Origin: Enterococcus sp. DIV0660C
GTDB lineage: Bacteria > Bacillota > Bacilli > Lactobacillales > Enterococcaceae
Length of the DNA stretch: 64,000 nucleotides
Direction of reading: 5' to 3'
Assembly: GCF_017316125.1 (NCBI RefSeq)
Contig: NZ_JAFLWA010000018.1
Span: forward strand, 1 to 64,000
Shown piece by piece: positions 30,349 through 43,910 of this stretch (positions are counted from its first letter, which is position 1; each line of letters begins with the position of its first letter). A program made the translations under genes and the position numbers. Below the pieces are notes generated by a model that saw nothing but the letters and a program-made list of their open reading frames with translations, made no database searches and was not told the origin of the DNA.

Positions 30349-31677
30349 ATGCTTGGCGAAGAAAAACTATTAATGACTATGCAGATGAATAACTTAAAGG
30401 AACACGATAAATTACAGGAAATAACAGACTGGAGTATATTGGTTCGTTTATTGATCCAGCCGACATTTTTTCGACCTTTTCACGGAGCAACCGAACCCTT
30501 TCATTTAAAAAAATTTCAATCCGCGTTAGAGTTAGCAGTAGAGAATGAAAAAATATTTTTTGTCGTGGGGGATGAAGAAAATGAATGCAGCTTTCATTAT
30601 GAAAATCAACAATTATTGATTAAAAATGTGATCGATCGGCAGGTTTTCAATGGTAAAGAAACGTTGATTCGTGACTATCTTCGGATGAAAATGGCAAAGC
30701 ATGGTGTGTTTGCCTATCTGCGTGCTTACAGTGAATTTTTGGCACATAATACAAAAGAACTTGATCGACGAACAATATTTGAAACAAAAGAAGAAATTGC
30801 TGACCTTCCTAAGATGAAAGGACAACACGGAGAAGTAATCGTGGATTGTAATCATTTTGTTGGTTATGATTTATTTTATCGTGGTTTGTGCTTCACTTCT
30901 TGTTGGGAGATGTATTACAGTGCGGCTTACTTCAAAGTTATTCCGAAACCAATTTTTCTTGACATCCAGCAAGTGGAAAGTATTGCTGAGTTAGAAAATC
31001 AGGTGCTGAGGATCCAGCTTTATAAAAATCCATTTAACTGGCGGAAAAAAGAAAATCTTCGTTTTCAATCTTACTATCGTGATCAACTGGGGTTTGATCA
31101 CTTGGCTTGGGATAATGGTGTAGGCTTACTGAAAGAACCCTTTATTGAATACGCGTACACTGATCGACTAATCCAGTCTGTTCAATATCAAAATCAAAAT
31201 ATGCAACCTGTACCTAAAAAAGCAGCAACATTTTTTGTAACAAGAAGTTATGATATCGAACAAAATCAGTATCGTGAACGTCGCGTAAAAGGAGCTTTAA
31301 ACGCTCAAGCTTATTTTCCTTGGGTAGATGAAAATCGCGCACAAATGATGTGCTATAAAGTAATTGATCCAACTGTCGCAGTGGACGAAGGAATTCAAGC
31401 CTACTGTTATTACATTCGTGAATATTTAGAAGTAGAAGTCCAAGATGAAAAGTATCAAGATTTTCAAGTTGTTTTGAGATTGTACATTCCCCCAGAAGCT
31501 TTAGCAAAGTTACCAATTGCTGAGATGAAGATGCAATTAGCCGATGTCAAAATAAGTCGACAAAAAAAGAAAAAAGGAACAATCTTCTTTGACTTGAAAA
31601 AAGGAGACAATCATTTAAGAGTCGTTTTCTTGGACTATCGTAAATTAGAAGCATTAACAACTATACAGAGAGCATGA
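30349..31677 (+). CDS. Conserved-looking protein of unknown function (442 residues)
   Basis: I do not recognise this protein. It is soluble, rich in aromatic and charged residues, with no signal peptide or membrane segment and no P-loop or metal motif. Notable segments are VIVDCNHFVGYDLFYRGLCFTSCW in the middle (about 165-190), with two cysteines near a Trp, and a C-terminal half that looks beta-rich. The ATG at 30349 has GAGGTGAG at the right distance; an upstream in-frame TTG at 30331 does not. A small membrane protein gene follows ten bases later, probably co-translated. Coding quality is good. Confidence 0.75.
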   Translation: MLGEEKLLMTMQMNNLKEHDKLQEITDWSILVRLLIQPTFFRPFHGATEPFHLKKFQSALELAVENEKIFFVVGDEENECSFHYENQQLLIKNVIDRQVFNGKETLIRDYLRMKMAKHGVFAYLRAYSEFLAHNTKELDRRTIFETKEEIADLPKMKGQHGEVIVDCNHFVGYDLFYRGLCFTSCWEMYYSAAYFKVIPKPIFLDIQQVESIAELENQVLRIQLYKNPFNWRKKENLRFQSYYRDQLGFDHLAWDNGVGLLKEPFIEYAYTDRLIQSVQYQNQNMQPVPKKAATFFVTRSYDIEQNQYRERRVKGALNAQAYFPWVDENRAQMMCYKVIDPTVAVDEGIQAYCYYIREYLEVEVQDEKYQDFQVVLRLYIPPEALAKLPIAEMKMQLADVKISRQKKKKGTIFFDLKKGDNHLRVVFLDYRKLEALTTIQRA

Positions 31678-31687
31678 GGTGGAGAAA

Positions 31688-31876
31688 ATGGATAAAAAAT
31701 TATATTATCGTGTGATGGGACCAACAGTTGTTTTAGCCGCATTCGTTTTATTTATCCCAAATTTTTCGATTCGTTCGTTGGTTGGCTTTTTGATTATATT
31801 TTCTGGTTTAGGGACTTACTATCGATTGTCACGAAAAGTAAAAGTTCAACCGATTTATATCAAGAAAGAGAAATAA
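31688..31876 (+). CDS. Small two-segment membrane protein, unknown
   Basis: A 62-residue protein with two predicted membrane helices (about 12-27 and 32-48) and a basic C-terminus (RLSRKVKVQ). The ATG at 31688 has GAGGTGGAG as ribosome site, which overlaps the stop of the preceding gene, so the two are translationally linked. Function unknown. Confidence 0.7.
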   Translation: MDKKLYYRVMGPTVVLAAFVLFIPNFSIRSLVGFLIIFSGLGTYYRLSRKVKVQPIYIKKEK

Positions 31877-31891
31877 AAAATAGCAATTCTA

Positions 31892-31922
31892 AGAGAGACA
31901 TCATTGAGATGCCTCTTTTTTT
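31892..31922 (+). terminator. Intrinsic terminator
   Basis: AGAGACATC pairs with GATGCCTCT (one mismatch), followed by seven T residues. Confidence 0.75.
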
Positions 31923-31947
31923 AGTTTTTTCAAGAATATTTCTCCCG

Positions 31948-31988
31948 TTGAACGTTTTAGAATTTTGTTGAATGTTTTTGAATGTTTT
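31948..31988 (+). promoter_or_regulatory. Three phased repeats, candidate FruR operators
   Basis: TTGAACGTTTT at 31948-31958 and TTGAATGTTTT at 31968-31978 and 31978-31988 start 20 and 10 bases apart, so all three face the same side of the helix. They lie just upstream of the -35 of the fru operon. Binding by the DeoR-type regulator encoded next is inferred. Confidence 0.6.
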
Positions 31989-31991
31989 ATA

Positions 31992-32020
31992 TTGCAAGCT
32001 AATAATTAATATGTTACTAT
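31992..32020 (+). promoter_or_regulatory. Promoter of the fructose operon
   Basis: TTGCAA (-35) and TACTAT (-10) are exactly 17 bases apart, about 22 bases before the fruR start. Confidence 0.75.
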
Positions 32021-32042
32021 TTGTCGTGAGGAGGTTGTGGAA

Positions 32043-32795
32043 ATGCTTACAGAAGAACGCAGACAGAAAATTTTAGACTTATTAGATCAGCATAAAATTG
32101 TTAAGTCGCAAGATCTTGTAACCTTGCTAGATGCTTCCGAATCAACTATTCGTCGGGATTTACAAGAGTTGGAGAATGAAGGCTTTTTGGAAAGAATCCA
32201 TGGTGGTGCAAAAAAAGACCAACTTTTGGGTTTTGAACAAGCAATGAGTGAAAAAACGCTCAAAAACGTTCAAGAAAAACAACAAATTGCTCGTTTAGCT
32301 GCTGATTTGATTGAACCGGATGATGTTATCTATCTTGATGCAGGCTCAACAACGCTAGAGATGATTCCGTTTTTACAAGGGAAAAACGTAACGGTTGTTA
32401 CCAATTCAGTCAAGCATGCTGCTAATCTAGTTGACTTACAAATACCAACAATCATTTTAGGTGGTCAAGTCAAGCTATCAACGAATGCAGTTTTGGGTTC
32501 AAGTAGTGTGGAACAGTTGAGTGCATTTCATTTTAACAAAGCATTTATGGGAATGAACGGCGCACATTTGGTCCAAGGCTTTACGACACCAGATCCCGAA
32601 GAAGCAGCACTTAAACGAATTGCGATGAGACAATCCGAAGAAGCATTTGTTTTGATTGATCAAACGAAATTTAATAAGTTATCTTTCACTTCTGTTGCTC
32701 CTTTAGCGGCAGCCACAATCGTAACCGAGCGTTGTCCATTAGAATTTGTCGCAGATTATCGTGACCTGACAACAATTAAGGAGGCTATTCAATGA
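32043..32795 (+). CDS. fruR: DeoR-family regulator of the fructose operon
   Basis: A 250-residue sugar-phosphate-sensing regulator. Its N-terminal winged helix-turn-helix has the family pattern (EERRQKILDLL, SESTIRRDLQELE, ERIHGGA), followed by a DeoR-type sensor domain with GSTTLEM (about 100) and GMNGAH. In related operons fructose-1-phosphate relieves repression. GAGGAGG lies eight bases before the ATG at 32043; an upstream GTG at 32037 is too close. Its stop overlaps the fruK start by four bases. Confidence 0.93.
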   Translation: MLTEERRQKILDLLDQHKIVKSQDLVTLLDASESTIRRDLQELENEGFLERIHGGAKKDQLLGFEQAMSEKTLKNVQEKQQIARLAADLIEPDDVIYLDAGSTTLEMIPFLQGKNVTVVTNSVKHAANLVDLQIPTIILGGQVKLSTNAVLGSSSVEQLSAFHFNKAFMGMNGAHLVQGFTTPDPEEAALKRIAMRQSEEAFVLIDQTKFNKLSFTSVAPLAAATIVTERCPLEFVADYRDLTTIKEAIQ

Positions 32796-33706
32796 TTTAT
32801 ACAGTAACACTTAATCCATCAATTGACTTTATTGTTCGTGTGGATGGATTAAAATTAGGCGATTTGAATCGCATGACAGAAGATTTTAAATTACCAGGTG
32901 GTAAAGGAATAAATGTTTCTCGCATATTAAAACGTATTGATTCAAATTCAACTGCTCTTGGTTTTTTAGGGGGATTTACCGGAGAATTTATTTCTGATTG
33001 GTTGAAAAAAGAACACATTCATACTTTGTTTACTAAAGTATATGAAGATACACGTATCAATATCAAATTGAAATCAGATGCTGAAACAGAAATCAATGGC
33101 TTAGGTCCAGTTATCTCTAATGAAGAAATCAATGAATTGAAACAAGCGTTAAGTACGGTTGAAGCAGGTGACATTGTCGTGTTATCTGGAAGTACACCTG
33201 CAAGTCTTAGAAAAGGTTTTTATCAAGAGTTGATTGAAATTATTCGTGACAAAGGTGCTGATTTCGTGATTGATACTACGGGAGAAGACTTAAAAAATGC
33301 TCTGTCAAAAGAACCGTTATTAATCAAACCCAATAACCATGAATTAGCGGAGCTTTACCAAACAACTTTTGAATCAGTTGAAGACATTATCCCTTATGGT
33401 CGCAAATTATTGGCAGAAGGTGCACAAAATGTATTGATCTCAATGGCTGGGGATGGCGCATTGTTGTTTACGAAAGAAGGAGCTTATCAGTCGAATGTTT
33501 TAGTGCGACCTTTGAAAAACTCAGTAGGCGCCGGAGACTCGATGATTGCTGGATTTATTGGTTCATTTAGTAAACATCATGATGCAGTTGAAGCCTTCAA
33601 ATGGGGTGTTGCTTGCGGAAGTGCAACAGCATTCTCTGATGACTTAGCATCTCGTGAAATGATTGATTCACTATTACCTGAAGTTGAAATTACAAAAATC
33701 GACTAA
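32792..33706 (+). CDS. fruK: 1-phosphofructokinase
   Basis: FruK phosphorylates fructose-1-phosphate to fructose-1,6-bisphosphate. The 304-residue protein has the PfkB fold with the N-terminal substrate motif (LNPSIDF; LPGGKGINVSR near 36-46) and the C-terminal signature VGAGDSMIAGF (near 247-257), including the catalytic Asp. It starts within the fruR stop and is followed 18 bases later by the transporter that makes its substrate. Confidence 0.96.
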   Translation: MIYTVTLNPSIDFIVRVDGLKLGDLNRMTEDFKLPGGKGINVSRILKRIDSNSTALGFLGGFTGEFISDWLKKEHIHTLFTKVYEDTRINIKLKSDAETEINGLGPVISNEEINELKQALSTVEAGDIVVLSGSTPASLRKGFYQELIEIIRDKGADFVIDTTGEDLKNALSKEPLLIKPNNHELAELYQTTFESVEDIIPYGRKLLAEGAQNVLISMAGDGALLFTKEGAYQSNVLVRPLKNSVGAGDSMIAGFIGSFSKHHDAVEAFKWGVACGSATAFSDDLASREMIDSLLPEVEITKID

Positions 33707-33724
33707 ATATTAAGGAGGATAACC

Positions 33725-35656
33725 ATGAATATTAAAGATTTGATGGTCAAAGAAGCAATGATCATGGATTTGCAAGCAACTGATAAAGCAGGGGCTATAG
33801 ATGAAATGGTCCAAAAAATGTACGATGCTGGACGCATATCAGATATCGACACATATAAACAAGGAATTTTAGCACGTGAAGCGCAAACATCTACAGGTTT
33901 AGGTGATGGAATCGCCATGCCACATGCAAAAAATGCTGCTGTGAAAGAAGCAACTGTTTTATTTGCAAAAAGTAAATCAGGTGTTGACTATGAAGCACTC
34001 GATGGTCAACCAACTTATCTCTTTTTCATGATTGCTGCTCCAGAAGGCGCAAATGATACTCACTTGCAAGCTTTAGCAGCATTATCACGTTTGTTGATCA
34101 ATCCGGATTTTGTGGCAAAATTAAAAGAAGTTCAAACACCTGATGAAGTGCAAGAACTTTTCCAAACAGCTGAAGACGAAAAAGAAGCAGAAGAAAAGGC
34201 AGAACAAGCTGCTCAACAAATTGAAACGTTAACTGATTCAGACCGAAAATTTGTCGTAGCGGTAACAGCTTGCCCAACTGGAATTGCGCATACGTACATG
34301 GCAGAGGATGCTTTGAAGAAAAAAGCAAAAGAGATGGGCGTAGATATCAAAGTTGAAACAAATGGTTCTGAAGGAATTAAAAATCGTTTGACTGCAGAAG
34401 ATATCGCACGCGCAGACGGCGTAATCGTTGCAGCAGATAAAAAGGTTGAAATGAATCGCTTTGATGGGAAAAAACTAGTGAATCGTCCAGTAAGTGATGG
34501 TATCCGTAAATCAGAAGAATTGATTAATCTTGCGGTTGAGGGAAATGCACCAGTTTTCCATGGTGATAGCAAAAATGATTCATCAGATGAAGGAAATGCT
34601 GATGGAACGATCGGTCAACGAGTCTATAAAGATTTGATGAATGGCGTTTCGCATATGTTACCATTTGTAATCGGTGGTGGGATTGCGATTGCACTTTCCT
34701 TCATGATTGACCAATTTATGGGTGTACCGCAAGATCAATTGGCAAACTTAGGGAATTATAATCAAATAGCAAGCTGGTTCAATCAAATTGGACAAGCAGC
34801 GTTTGGGTTTATGTTACCTGTTTTAGCTGGATTTATTGCATCAAGTATCGGTGACCGTCCTGGATTGGTTGTTGGGTTTGCTGCAGGAGCATTAGCTAAT
34901 GCTGGTGGAGCTGGTTTCTTAGGTGCATTGATTGGTGGTTTCTTGGCTGGTTATGTCATTGTTTTCTTACGCAAAATCTTCAAGAACTTACCAAAATCAT
35001 TAGATGGAATCAAAACGATTTTATTTTACCCAGTCTTTGGACTATTGATCACTGGGTTCTTGATGTTAATGGTCAATGTACCAATGAAAGCAATCAATGA
35101 TGGATTGAACGGTTTCTTGACAAGCATGAGTGGTTCAAATGCCGCATTACTTGGTGCATTGTTAGCTGGAATGATGGCTGCCGATCTTGGTGGACCAATC
35201 AATAAAGCAGCTTACGTATTTGGTACCGCAACACTTGCAACAACTGTTGCAACTGGTGGTAGTGTTGTTATGGCATCTGTTATGGCTGGTGGGATGGTTC
35301 CACCTTTAGCCATTTTCGTTGCTACTGTATTATTCAGAAATAAATTTAGTAAAGCAGATCAAGATGCTGGTTTAACAAACATTGTCATGGGGCTATCCTT
35401 TGTAACAGAAGGTTCAATTCCATTTGCTGCTGCTGACCCAGTTCGTGCAATTCCAAGTTTCATCGTGGGTTCTGCTTTAACTGGTGGTTTAGTTGGCGCT
35501 TTTGGTATCAAATTATTAGCACCACATGGTGGGATTTTCGTAGTCTTCCTACTTAGTCATCCTGTATTGTACTTAGTCTTTATTGCGATTGGTGCAGTTG
35601 TCTCAGGTGTGATTTATGGATTATTAAGAAAAACGCCAGAAGCTATTGAAGCTTAA
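33725..35656 (+). CDS. fruA: Fructose PTS transporter, IIABC components
   Basis: One 643-residue polypeptide imports fructose and phosphorylates it to fructose-1-phosphate. Residues 1-150 form IIA, with phosphorylated His67 in GIAMPHAKN. Residues about 175-275 form IIB, with Cys183 in TACPTGIAHTYMAE. Residues about 305-640 form the IIC channel with many membrane helices. A Lys/Glu/Gln-rich linker joins IIA and IIB. TAAGGAGG precedes the start. The operon fruRKA is closed by a terminator hairpin. Confidence 0.97.
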   Translation: MNIKDLMVKEAMIMDLQATDKAGAIDEMVQKMYDAGRISDIDTYKQGILAREAQTSTGLGDGIAMPHAKNAAVKEATVLFAKSKSGVDYEALDGQPTYLFFMIAAPEGANDTHLQALAALSRLLINPDFVAKLKEVQTPDEVQELFQTAEDEKEAEEKAEQAAQQIETLTDSDRKFVVAVTACPTGIAHTYMAEDALKKKAKEMGVDIKVETNGSEGIKNRLTAEDIARADGVIVAADKKVEMNRFDGKKLVNRPVSDGIRKSEELINLAVEGNAPVFHGDSKNDSSDEGNADGTIGQRVYKDLMNGVSHMLPFVIGGGIAIALSFMIDQFMGVPQDQLANLGNYNQIASWFNQIGQAAFGFMLPVLAGFIASSIGDRPGLVVGFAAGALANAGGAGFLGALIGGFLAGYVIVFLRKIFKNLPKSLDGIKTILFYPVFGLLITGFLMLMVNVPMKAINDGLNGFLTSMSGSNAALLGALLAGMMAADLGGPINKAAYVFGTATLATTVATGGSVVMASVMAGGMVPPLAIFVATVLFRNKFSKADQDAGLTNIVMGLSFVTEGSIPFAAADPVRAIPSFIVGSALTGGLVGAFGIKLLAPHGGIFVVFLLSHPVLYLVFIAIGAVVSGVIYGLLRKTPEAIEA

Positions 35657-35679
35657 TTTTTAAAATAGACGAATAATGA

Positions 35680-35727
35680 AAACTTCTTATCACTCTTTCT
35701 TAGAGAGAGCGATAAGAAGTTTTTTTG
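35680..35727 (+). terminator. Terminator of the fructose operon
   Basis: AAACTTCTTATC(A)CTCT pairs with AGAG(C)GATAAGAAGTTT, followed by T residues. Beyond it, 35728-35875 is AT-rich, with a 16-base palindrome (CAATTCAATTGAATTG, 35792-35807) and a small hairpin (AAAAAGC/GCTTTTT, about 35840-35861). Confidence 0.85.
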
Positions 35728-35875
35728 TCAGGATTATTAATAGTTGTTTCTTCGATTGCATCTTTGAAAACTATGGATACAGCAAAAACAACAATTCAAT
35801 TGAATTGAAACTGAAAGCTTGTCTATCAAACAAAAAAATGAAAAAGCGACAACTGCTTTTTGATCAGAGACGAGA

Positions 35876-36037
35876 ATGATGGAAGCTATCCAAAAAATAA
35901 AGAATAGATTAGGCGTTTTTTTCAGTGTACTTGGCATGATTTTGGTTTTTATAGTAATCGATATCAACTATGCATATAAAAAACGAATGATTATGAATAG
36001 AAAATTCATAGTCACTCGTTTCATGATGAAAAGCTAA
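35876..36037 (+). CDS. Possible small membrane peptide (53 residues)
   Basis: A short frame opens at tandem ATG codons (35876, 35879) and encodes a hydrophobic helix (VFFSVLGMILVFIVIDI) flanked by basic residues, ending in a Lys/Arg/Met-rich tail. The shape recalls small membrane peptides and type I toxins. Doubts: no good ribosome site is visible, and its 3' part runs through the ClC terminator hairpin and overlaps the end of that gene. Listed as a candidate only. Confidence 0.25.
   Translation: MMEAIQKIKNRLGVFFSVLGMILVFIVIDINYAYKKRMIMNRKFIVTRFMMKS
35975..36020 (-). terminator. Terminator of the ClC gene
   Basis: AACGAATGATTATGAAT pairs with ATTCATAGTCACTCGTT (G-U pairs) and on the minus strand is followed by six T residues. 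Confidence 0.7.
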
Positions 36038-37569
36038 GTTGATTTCATTTTGATTTCTTTTTTGATTGATACCATATTTGCTTCATCTGTCAAAATGACT
36101 AGAATATCTCCAACTTTCATTACAGTATCACCGTGTGTAATCAATTCTTTCTTTCCTCGATAAATTGAAATAAGCAACATATTTTTAGGCCAATTAAAAT
36201 CACGAACCATCATCCCATCCAGTTGGCTTTCAGCTGTAACAGGAAAATCAAAAGTTGTTTTCTTCCCAGATAAATGCTTGGGTTGATTACCAACTAGTCG
36301 TTCAAGCAAAGATTCATAAATCGGATGCCCACCCAATAAATCATTAGTGATATAGGCAACCAAAGAAGCAATGCCAAGTGGCATCAAATGATTGAGGGAA
36401 CCAACCATTTCAGTCACAAGGATAATTGCAGTCAAAGGTGCTTTACCGATTGCTGTAAAGTAACCTGCCATAGCAATCACAACGAAATCTTTCACAAAAA
36501 CAGGATTCATTCCAAAATAAAGAACAAGCAATTTTCCATACAGACTACCAATCAGAGCGCCTAGTGTCAAAATAGGCAAGAAAATCCCTCCTGGTAAACT
36601 ACTACCATATGAAATCATGGAGAAAACAAAGCGAATGATTAATAATAAAATAATTCCTTGAAGTGGGGGTGTAATTTGTCCTAAATGGACGACAATTTGA
36701 TTACCTCCACCTAAAATCGTTGGCCAAAAGTAACCAATCGGTAAGACCAAAATGAAGGGCACGAATCCATGATAATATTCAGGTAAGAGGACTCTTTGAT
36801 AAAATCGTGGCAAAGCGAGTAATGTTTTTTGATAAATAAAACCAAAGAGTCCTAGAATAATGCCCAAAACAATCAAAGCACCATAATAATGAAAAGGTAA
36901 AGAAGGCAACGCCCCTAAATAAAGTACAGGTTTCAGCCCAAAAAAATAAAGTGAAACAGAGTTTGCGACGATTGCTGAAGTAAAAGACGTCAGCCAAACT
37001 AAAGGTGAAAATGAATGATGGACTTCTTCAATGACAAATAGTAATCCAGCAATAGGTGCATTGAATGCTGCGGCTAAACCAGCACTAGCACCACTTGAAA
37101 TCAAAATTTTCTCTTCGGAACTAGATGAACGGAAAAGTCGGCTCATACCTTGCCCAACTGTCGCTCCTAATTGGATTGAAGGACCCTCGCGACCTAAGAA
37201 AAGACCTGAGCCCACAGAAAGGATTCCGCCAACCATTTTTTTCCACAAAACAGAAAACCAATGATAGGTCAATTCACCTTGCAATTGGCCCTCGACTTGT
37301 GGAATCCCACTTCCTTTGATCGCAGGCTCATGTTTGATCAATTGTCCAACTAAAAAAGCAGCAACCACTGAAAAAAGTAATAATCCTAAGAGAATGGCGG
37401 GTGTTTGCTGACTTTGTTGATAAAACAATTGGATTTTTTTGCTTAATGTTTCAATTCCTAATCGGAACAAACTAACCACGAGGCCAGCAAATAAACCGAT
37501 AAGTATCCCTTTTAAAATGAAAAGAATACGTGTATCATCGAATGTTATTCGTTTAAAGCTTTTTTCCAT
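36034..37569 (-). CDS. ClC-family chloride transporter with C-terminal RCK-type domain
   Basis: A membrane protein of about 511 residues. Anion-selectivity motifs are GSGIPQV (near 85), GREGPSIQLG with the gating Glu (near 125) and GGIFLPIL (near 325). The internal proton Glu is probably retained in FVIEEVHHS, so a proton-coupled chloride antiporter is more likely than a channel. After about ten membrane helices, residues about 430-511 form a TrkA-C/RCK-like cytoplasmic domain (GDTVMKVGDILVILTD), which may bind a ligand; cyclic di-AMP is known to bind such domains. The ATG at 37569 is chosen over a GTG 18 bases upstream; the choice is uncertain. Confidence 0.9.
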   Translation of the reverse strand: MEKSFKRITFDDTRILFILKGILIGLFAGLVVSLFRLGIETLSKKIQLFYQQSQQTPAILLGLLLFSVVAAFLVGQLIKHEPAIKGSGIPQVEGQLQGELTYHWFSVLWKKMVGGILSVGSGLFLGREGPSIQLGATVGQGMSRLFRSSSSEEKILISSGASAGLAAAFNAPIAGLLFVIEEVHHSFSPLVWLTSFTSAIVANSVSLYFFGLKPVLYLGALPSLPFHYYGALIVLGIILGLFGFIYQKTLLALPRFYQRVLLPEYYHGFVPFILVLPIGYFWPTILGGGNQIVVHLGQITPPLQGIILLLIIRFVFSMISYGSSLPGGIFLPILTLGALIGSLYGKLLVLYFGMNPVFVKDFVVIAMAGYFTAIGKAPLTAIILVTEMVGSLNHLMPLGIASLVAYITNDLLGGHPIYESLLERLVGNQPKHLSGKKTTFDFPVTAESQLDGMMVRDFNWPKNMLLISIYRGKKELITHGDTVMKVGDILVILTDEANMVSIKKEIKMKST

Positions 37570-37692
37570 AGTAAAATTATCCCTCACTTTCCTTTACTTT
37601 AGCATGAATTTGACGTGCTGACGAGCTACAAAAAAATTGTTTCAGAAATTCTGATGATTTTCAGCTAGCTAGTTTAATGAAGAGTGGTAAAA

Positions 37693-37701
37693 TGCTATAA
37701 T
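37693..37701 (+). promoter_or_regulatory. Extended -10 promoter of pcrA-ligA
   Basis: TGCTATAAT, a perfect extended -10, 32 bases before the pcrA start. Confidence 0.6.
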
Positions 37702-37733
37702 TGATGAGATTGATAAAAGAAAGGATGTTGTGA

Positions 37734-42033
<4,300 letters not shown>

Positions 42034-42081
42034 GCTTTTTCAGATAAATTTCAATAAATAATTTCAGAGGTTGCACACTTG

Positions 42082-42090
42082 TGGTAGAAT
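42082..42090 (+). promoter_or_regulatory. Probable extended -10 of gatCAB
   Basis: TGGTAGAAT is an extended -10-like element 42 bases before the gatC start. Confidence 0.4.
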
Positions 42091-42132
42091 AGAGAGCAAA
42101 GTTTTTAACTCGTTTAAGAAAGAAGGGGTAGT

Positions 42133-42438
42133 ATGGCGATTAGTGAAGAACAAGTCAAACACGTTGCCAAATTAGCAAAACTTGCATTTGATGAAAAAGA
42201 GCTTGCAAGTTTTACAGACCAATTAGGTAAGATCATTGATATGGTGGAAATGCTTGAAGAAGTAGATACAGAAGGTGTTCCATTCACATCAAACGTAGTA
42301 GAAACAGTGAATGTAATGCGTCAAGACCGTGCACAAGCAGGTTGGAGTCGCGATGAATTATTAAAAAATGTGCCAGAATCTGAAGATGGTTTCATTAAGG
42401 TACCCGCAATTATTGATAATGGGGAGGCTGGCGCGTAA
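42133..42438 (+). CDS. gatC: Asp/Glu-tRNA amidotransferase subunit C
   Basis: GatC is the small scaffold that stabilises GatA and GatB. The 101-residue protein starts with the family pattern ([15 protein letters not shown]) and carries a conserved middle region ([13 protein letters not shown]) and a MRQDR segment. An AAGGGG ribosome site precedes it. Its stop shares one base with the gatA start, so the three subunits are coupled. Confidence 0.96.
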   Translation: MAISEEQVKHVAKLAKLAFDEKELASFTDQLGKIIDMVEMLEEVDTEGVPFTSNVVETVNVMRQDRAQAGWSRDELLKNVPESEDGFIKVPAIIDNGEAGA

Positions 42439-43910
42439 TGACAGAATTATACAACCGTTCATTAGAAGAATTGCATGATATGCTTGTTTCTAAAGAAATT
42501 ACTGCTCAAGATTTAGTGAGAGCAACATTTGAACGTATCAAAGAAACAGAACCAGAAATCGAAGCATTTATTACGTTGAATGAAGCAAAAGCACTTGAAT
42601 TAGCAAAAGCATTAGATGAAAAAGGAATCGATGAAAACAATGTGTTAGCAGGTATTCCAATTGGGATCAAAGACAACATTGTAACAAAAGATTTGTTAAC
42701 AACAGCTGCATCAAAAATCCTTTATAATTTTGATCCAATCTATGATGCAACGGTCATGGATAAAGTATATCAAGCAGATATGATCCCTGTGGGTAAACTA
42801 AACATGGACGAATTTGCCATGGGCGGAAGTACAGAAACTTCTTACTTTAAGAAAACGAAAAATGCTTGGGATCATTCTAAAGTGCCCGGTGGTTCATCAG
42901 GTGGCTCTGCTGCAGCAGTTGCTTCTGGTCAAATTCCTGTTTCTCTGGGAAGCGACACAGGTGGAAGTATTCGCCAACCGGCTGCATTTAACGGGATCGT
43001 TGGGATGAAACCGACTTATGGACGTGTTTCACGTTTCGGGTTGATTGCATTTGCTTCTTCATTAGACCAAATTGGACCAATGACAAGAACTGTTAAAGAC
43101 AATGCATTAGCATTAACAGCCATCAGCGGTTATGACGAAAAAGATGGAACCTCATCAGGTGTTTCTGTACCTAACTTTGCTGAAGGTTTGACTGGTGATA
43201 TCAAAGGAATGAAAATTGCTTTGCCAACGGAATACCTTGGTGAAGGTGTAGCGCCTGGCGTCAAAGAAGCTGTGTTGAAAGCAGCAGAAACATTCCGTTC
43301 ATTAGGTGCAACGGTGGAAGAAGTAAGCTTGCCACATTCAAAATATGGTGTAGCAGTTTACTATATCATCGCTTCATCTGAAGCAAGTTCAAACTTGCAA
43401 CGCTTCGACGGTATTCGATTCGGCTATCGTTCTGAAAATGTGAAAAACTTGGAAGATGTGTATGTTAACTCACGTTCAGAAGGTTTTGGTGACGAAGTAA
43501 AACGTCGAATCATGCTAGGAACATTCTCATTGAGTGCAGGATATTATGATGCTTATTTCAAGAAAGCTGGCCAAGTAAGGACATTAATCAAGCAAGACTT
43601 TGAAAAAGTTTTTGCTGATTATGATCTAATCATTGGACCATCTTCACCAACTGTGGCATTTGGTATCGGTGAAAATATCAATGACCCAATTACGATGTAT
43701 ATGAGCGATATTTTAACGATTCCTGTGAACTTAGCAGGACTTCCTGGTATGTCCATTCCGGCTGGGCTTTCAGAAGGTCTTCCTGTTGGCTTACAATTAA
43801 TCGGTAATTATTTTGAAGAAAAAACAATGTATCAAGCAGCGTATGCTTTTGAACAAGCAACTGAATTTCATAAGCAACAACCTGCTATTCTAGGGGGGCA
43901 AGGCGAATGA
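42438..43910 (+). CDS. gatA: Asp/Glu-tRNA amidotransferase subunit A
   Basis: GatA frees ammonia from glutamine for conversion of Glu-tRNA(Gln) to Gln-tRNA(Gln). The 490-residue amidase has the Ser-cisSer-Lys triad: Lys in IGIKDNI (near 79), and two serines in the glycine/serine-rich [12 protein letters not shown] and [10 protein letters not shown] segments (near 150-180). It overlaps gatB by four bases (ATGA). Confidence 0.97.
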   Translation: MTELYNRSLEELHDMLVSKEITAQDLVRATFERIKETEPEIEAFITLNEAKALELAKALDEKGIDENNVLAGIPIGIKDNIVTKDLLTTAASKILYNFDPIYDATVMDKVYQADMIPVGKLNMDEFAMGGSTETSYFKKTKNAWDHSKVPGGSSGGSAAAVASGQIPVSLGSDTGGSIRQPAAFNGIVGMKPTYGRVSRFGLIAFASSLDQIGPMTRTVKDNALALTAISGYDEKDGTSSGVSVPNFAEGLTGDIKGMKIALPTEYLGEGVAPGVKEAVLKAAETFRSLGATVEEVSLPHSKYGVAVYYIIASSEASSNLQRFDGIRFGYRSENVKNLEDVYVNSRSEGFGDEVKRRIMLGTFSLSAGYYDAYFKKAGQVRTLIKQDFEKVFADYDLIIGPSSPTVAFGIGENINDPITMYMSDILTIPVNLAGLPGMSIPAGLSEGLPVGLQLIGNYFEEKTMYQAAYAFEQATEFHKQQPAILGGQGE

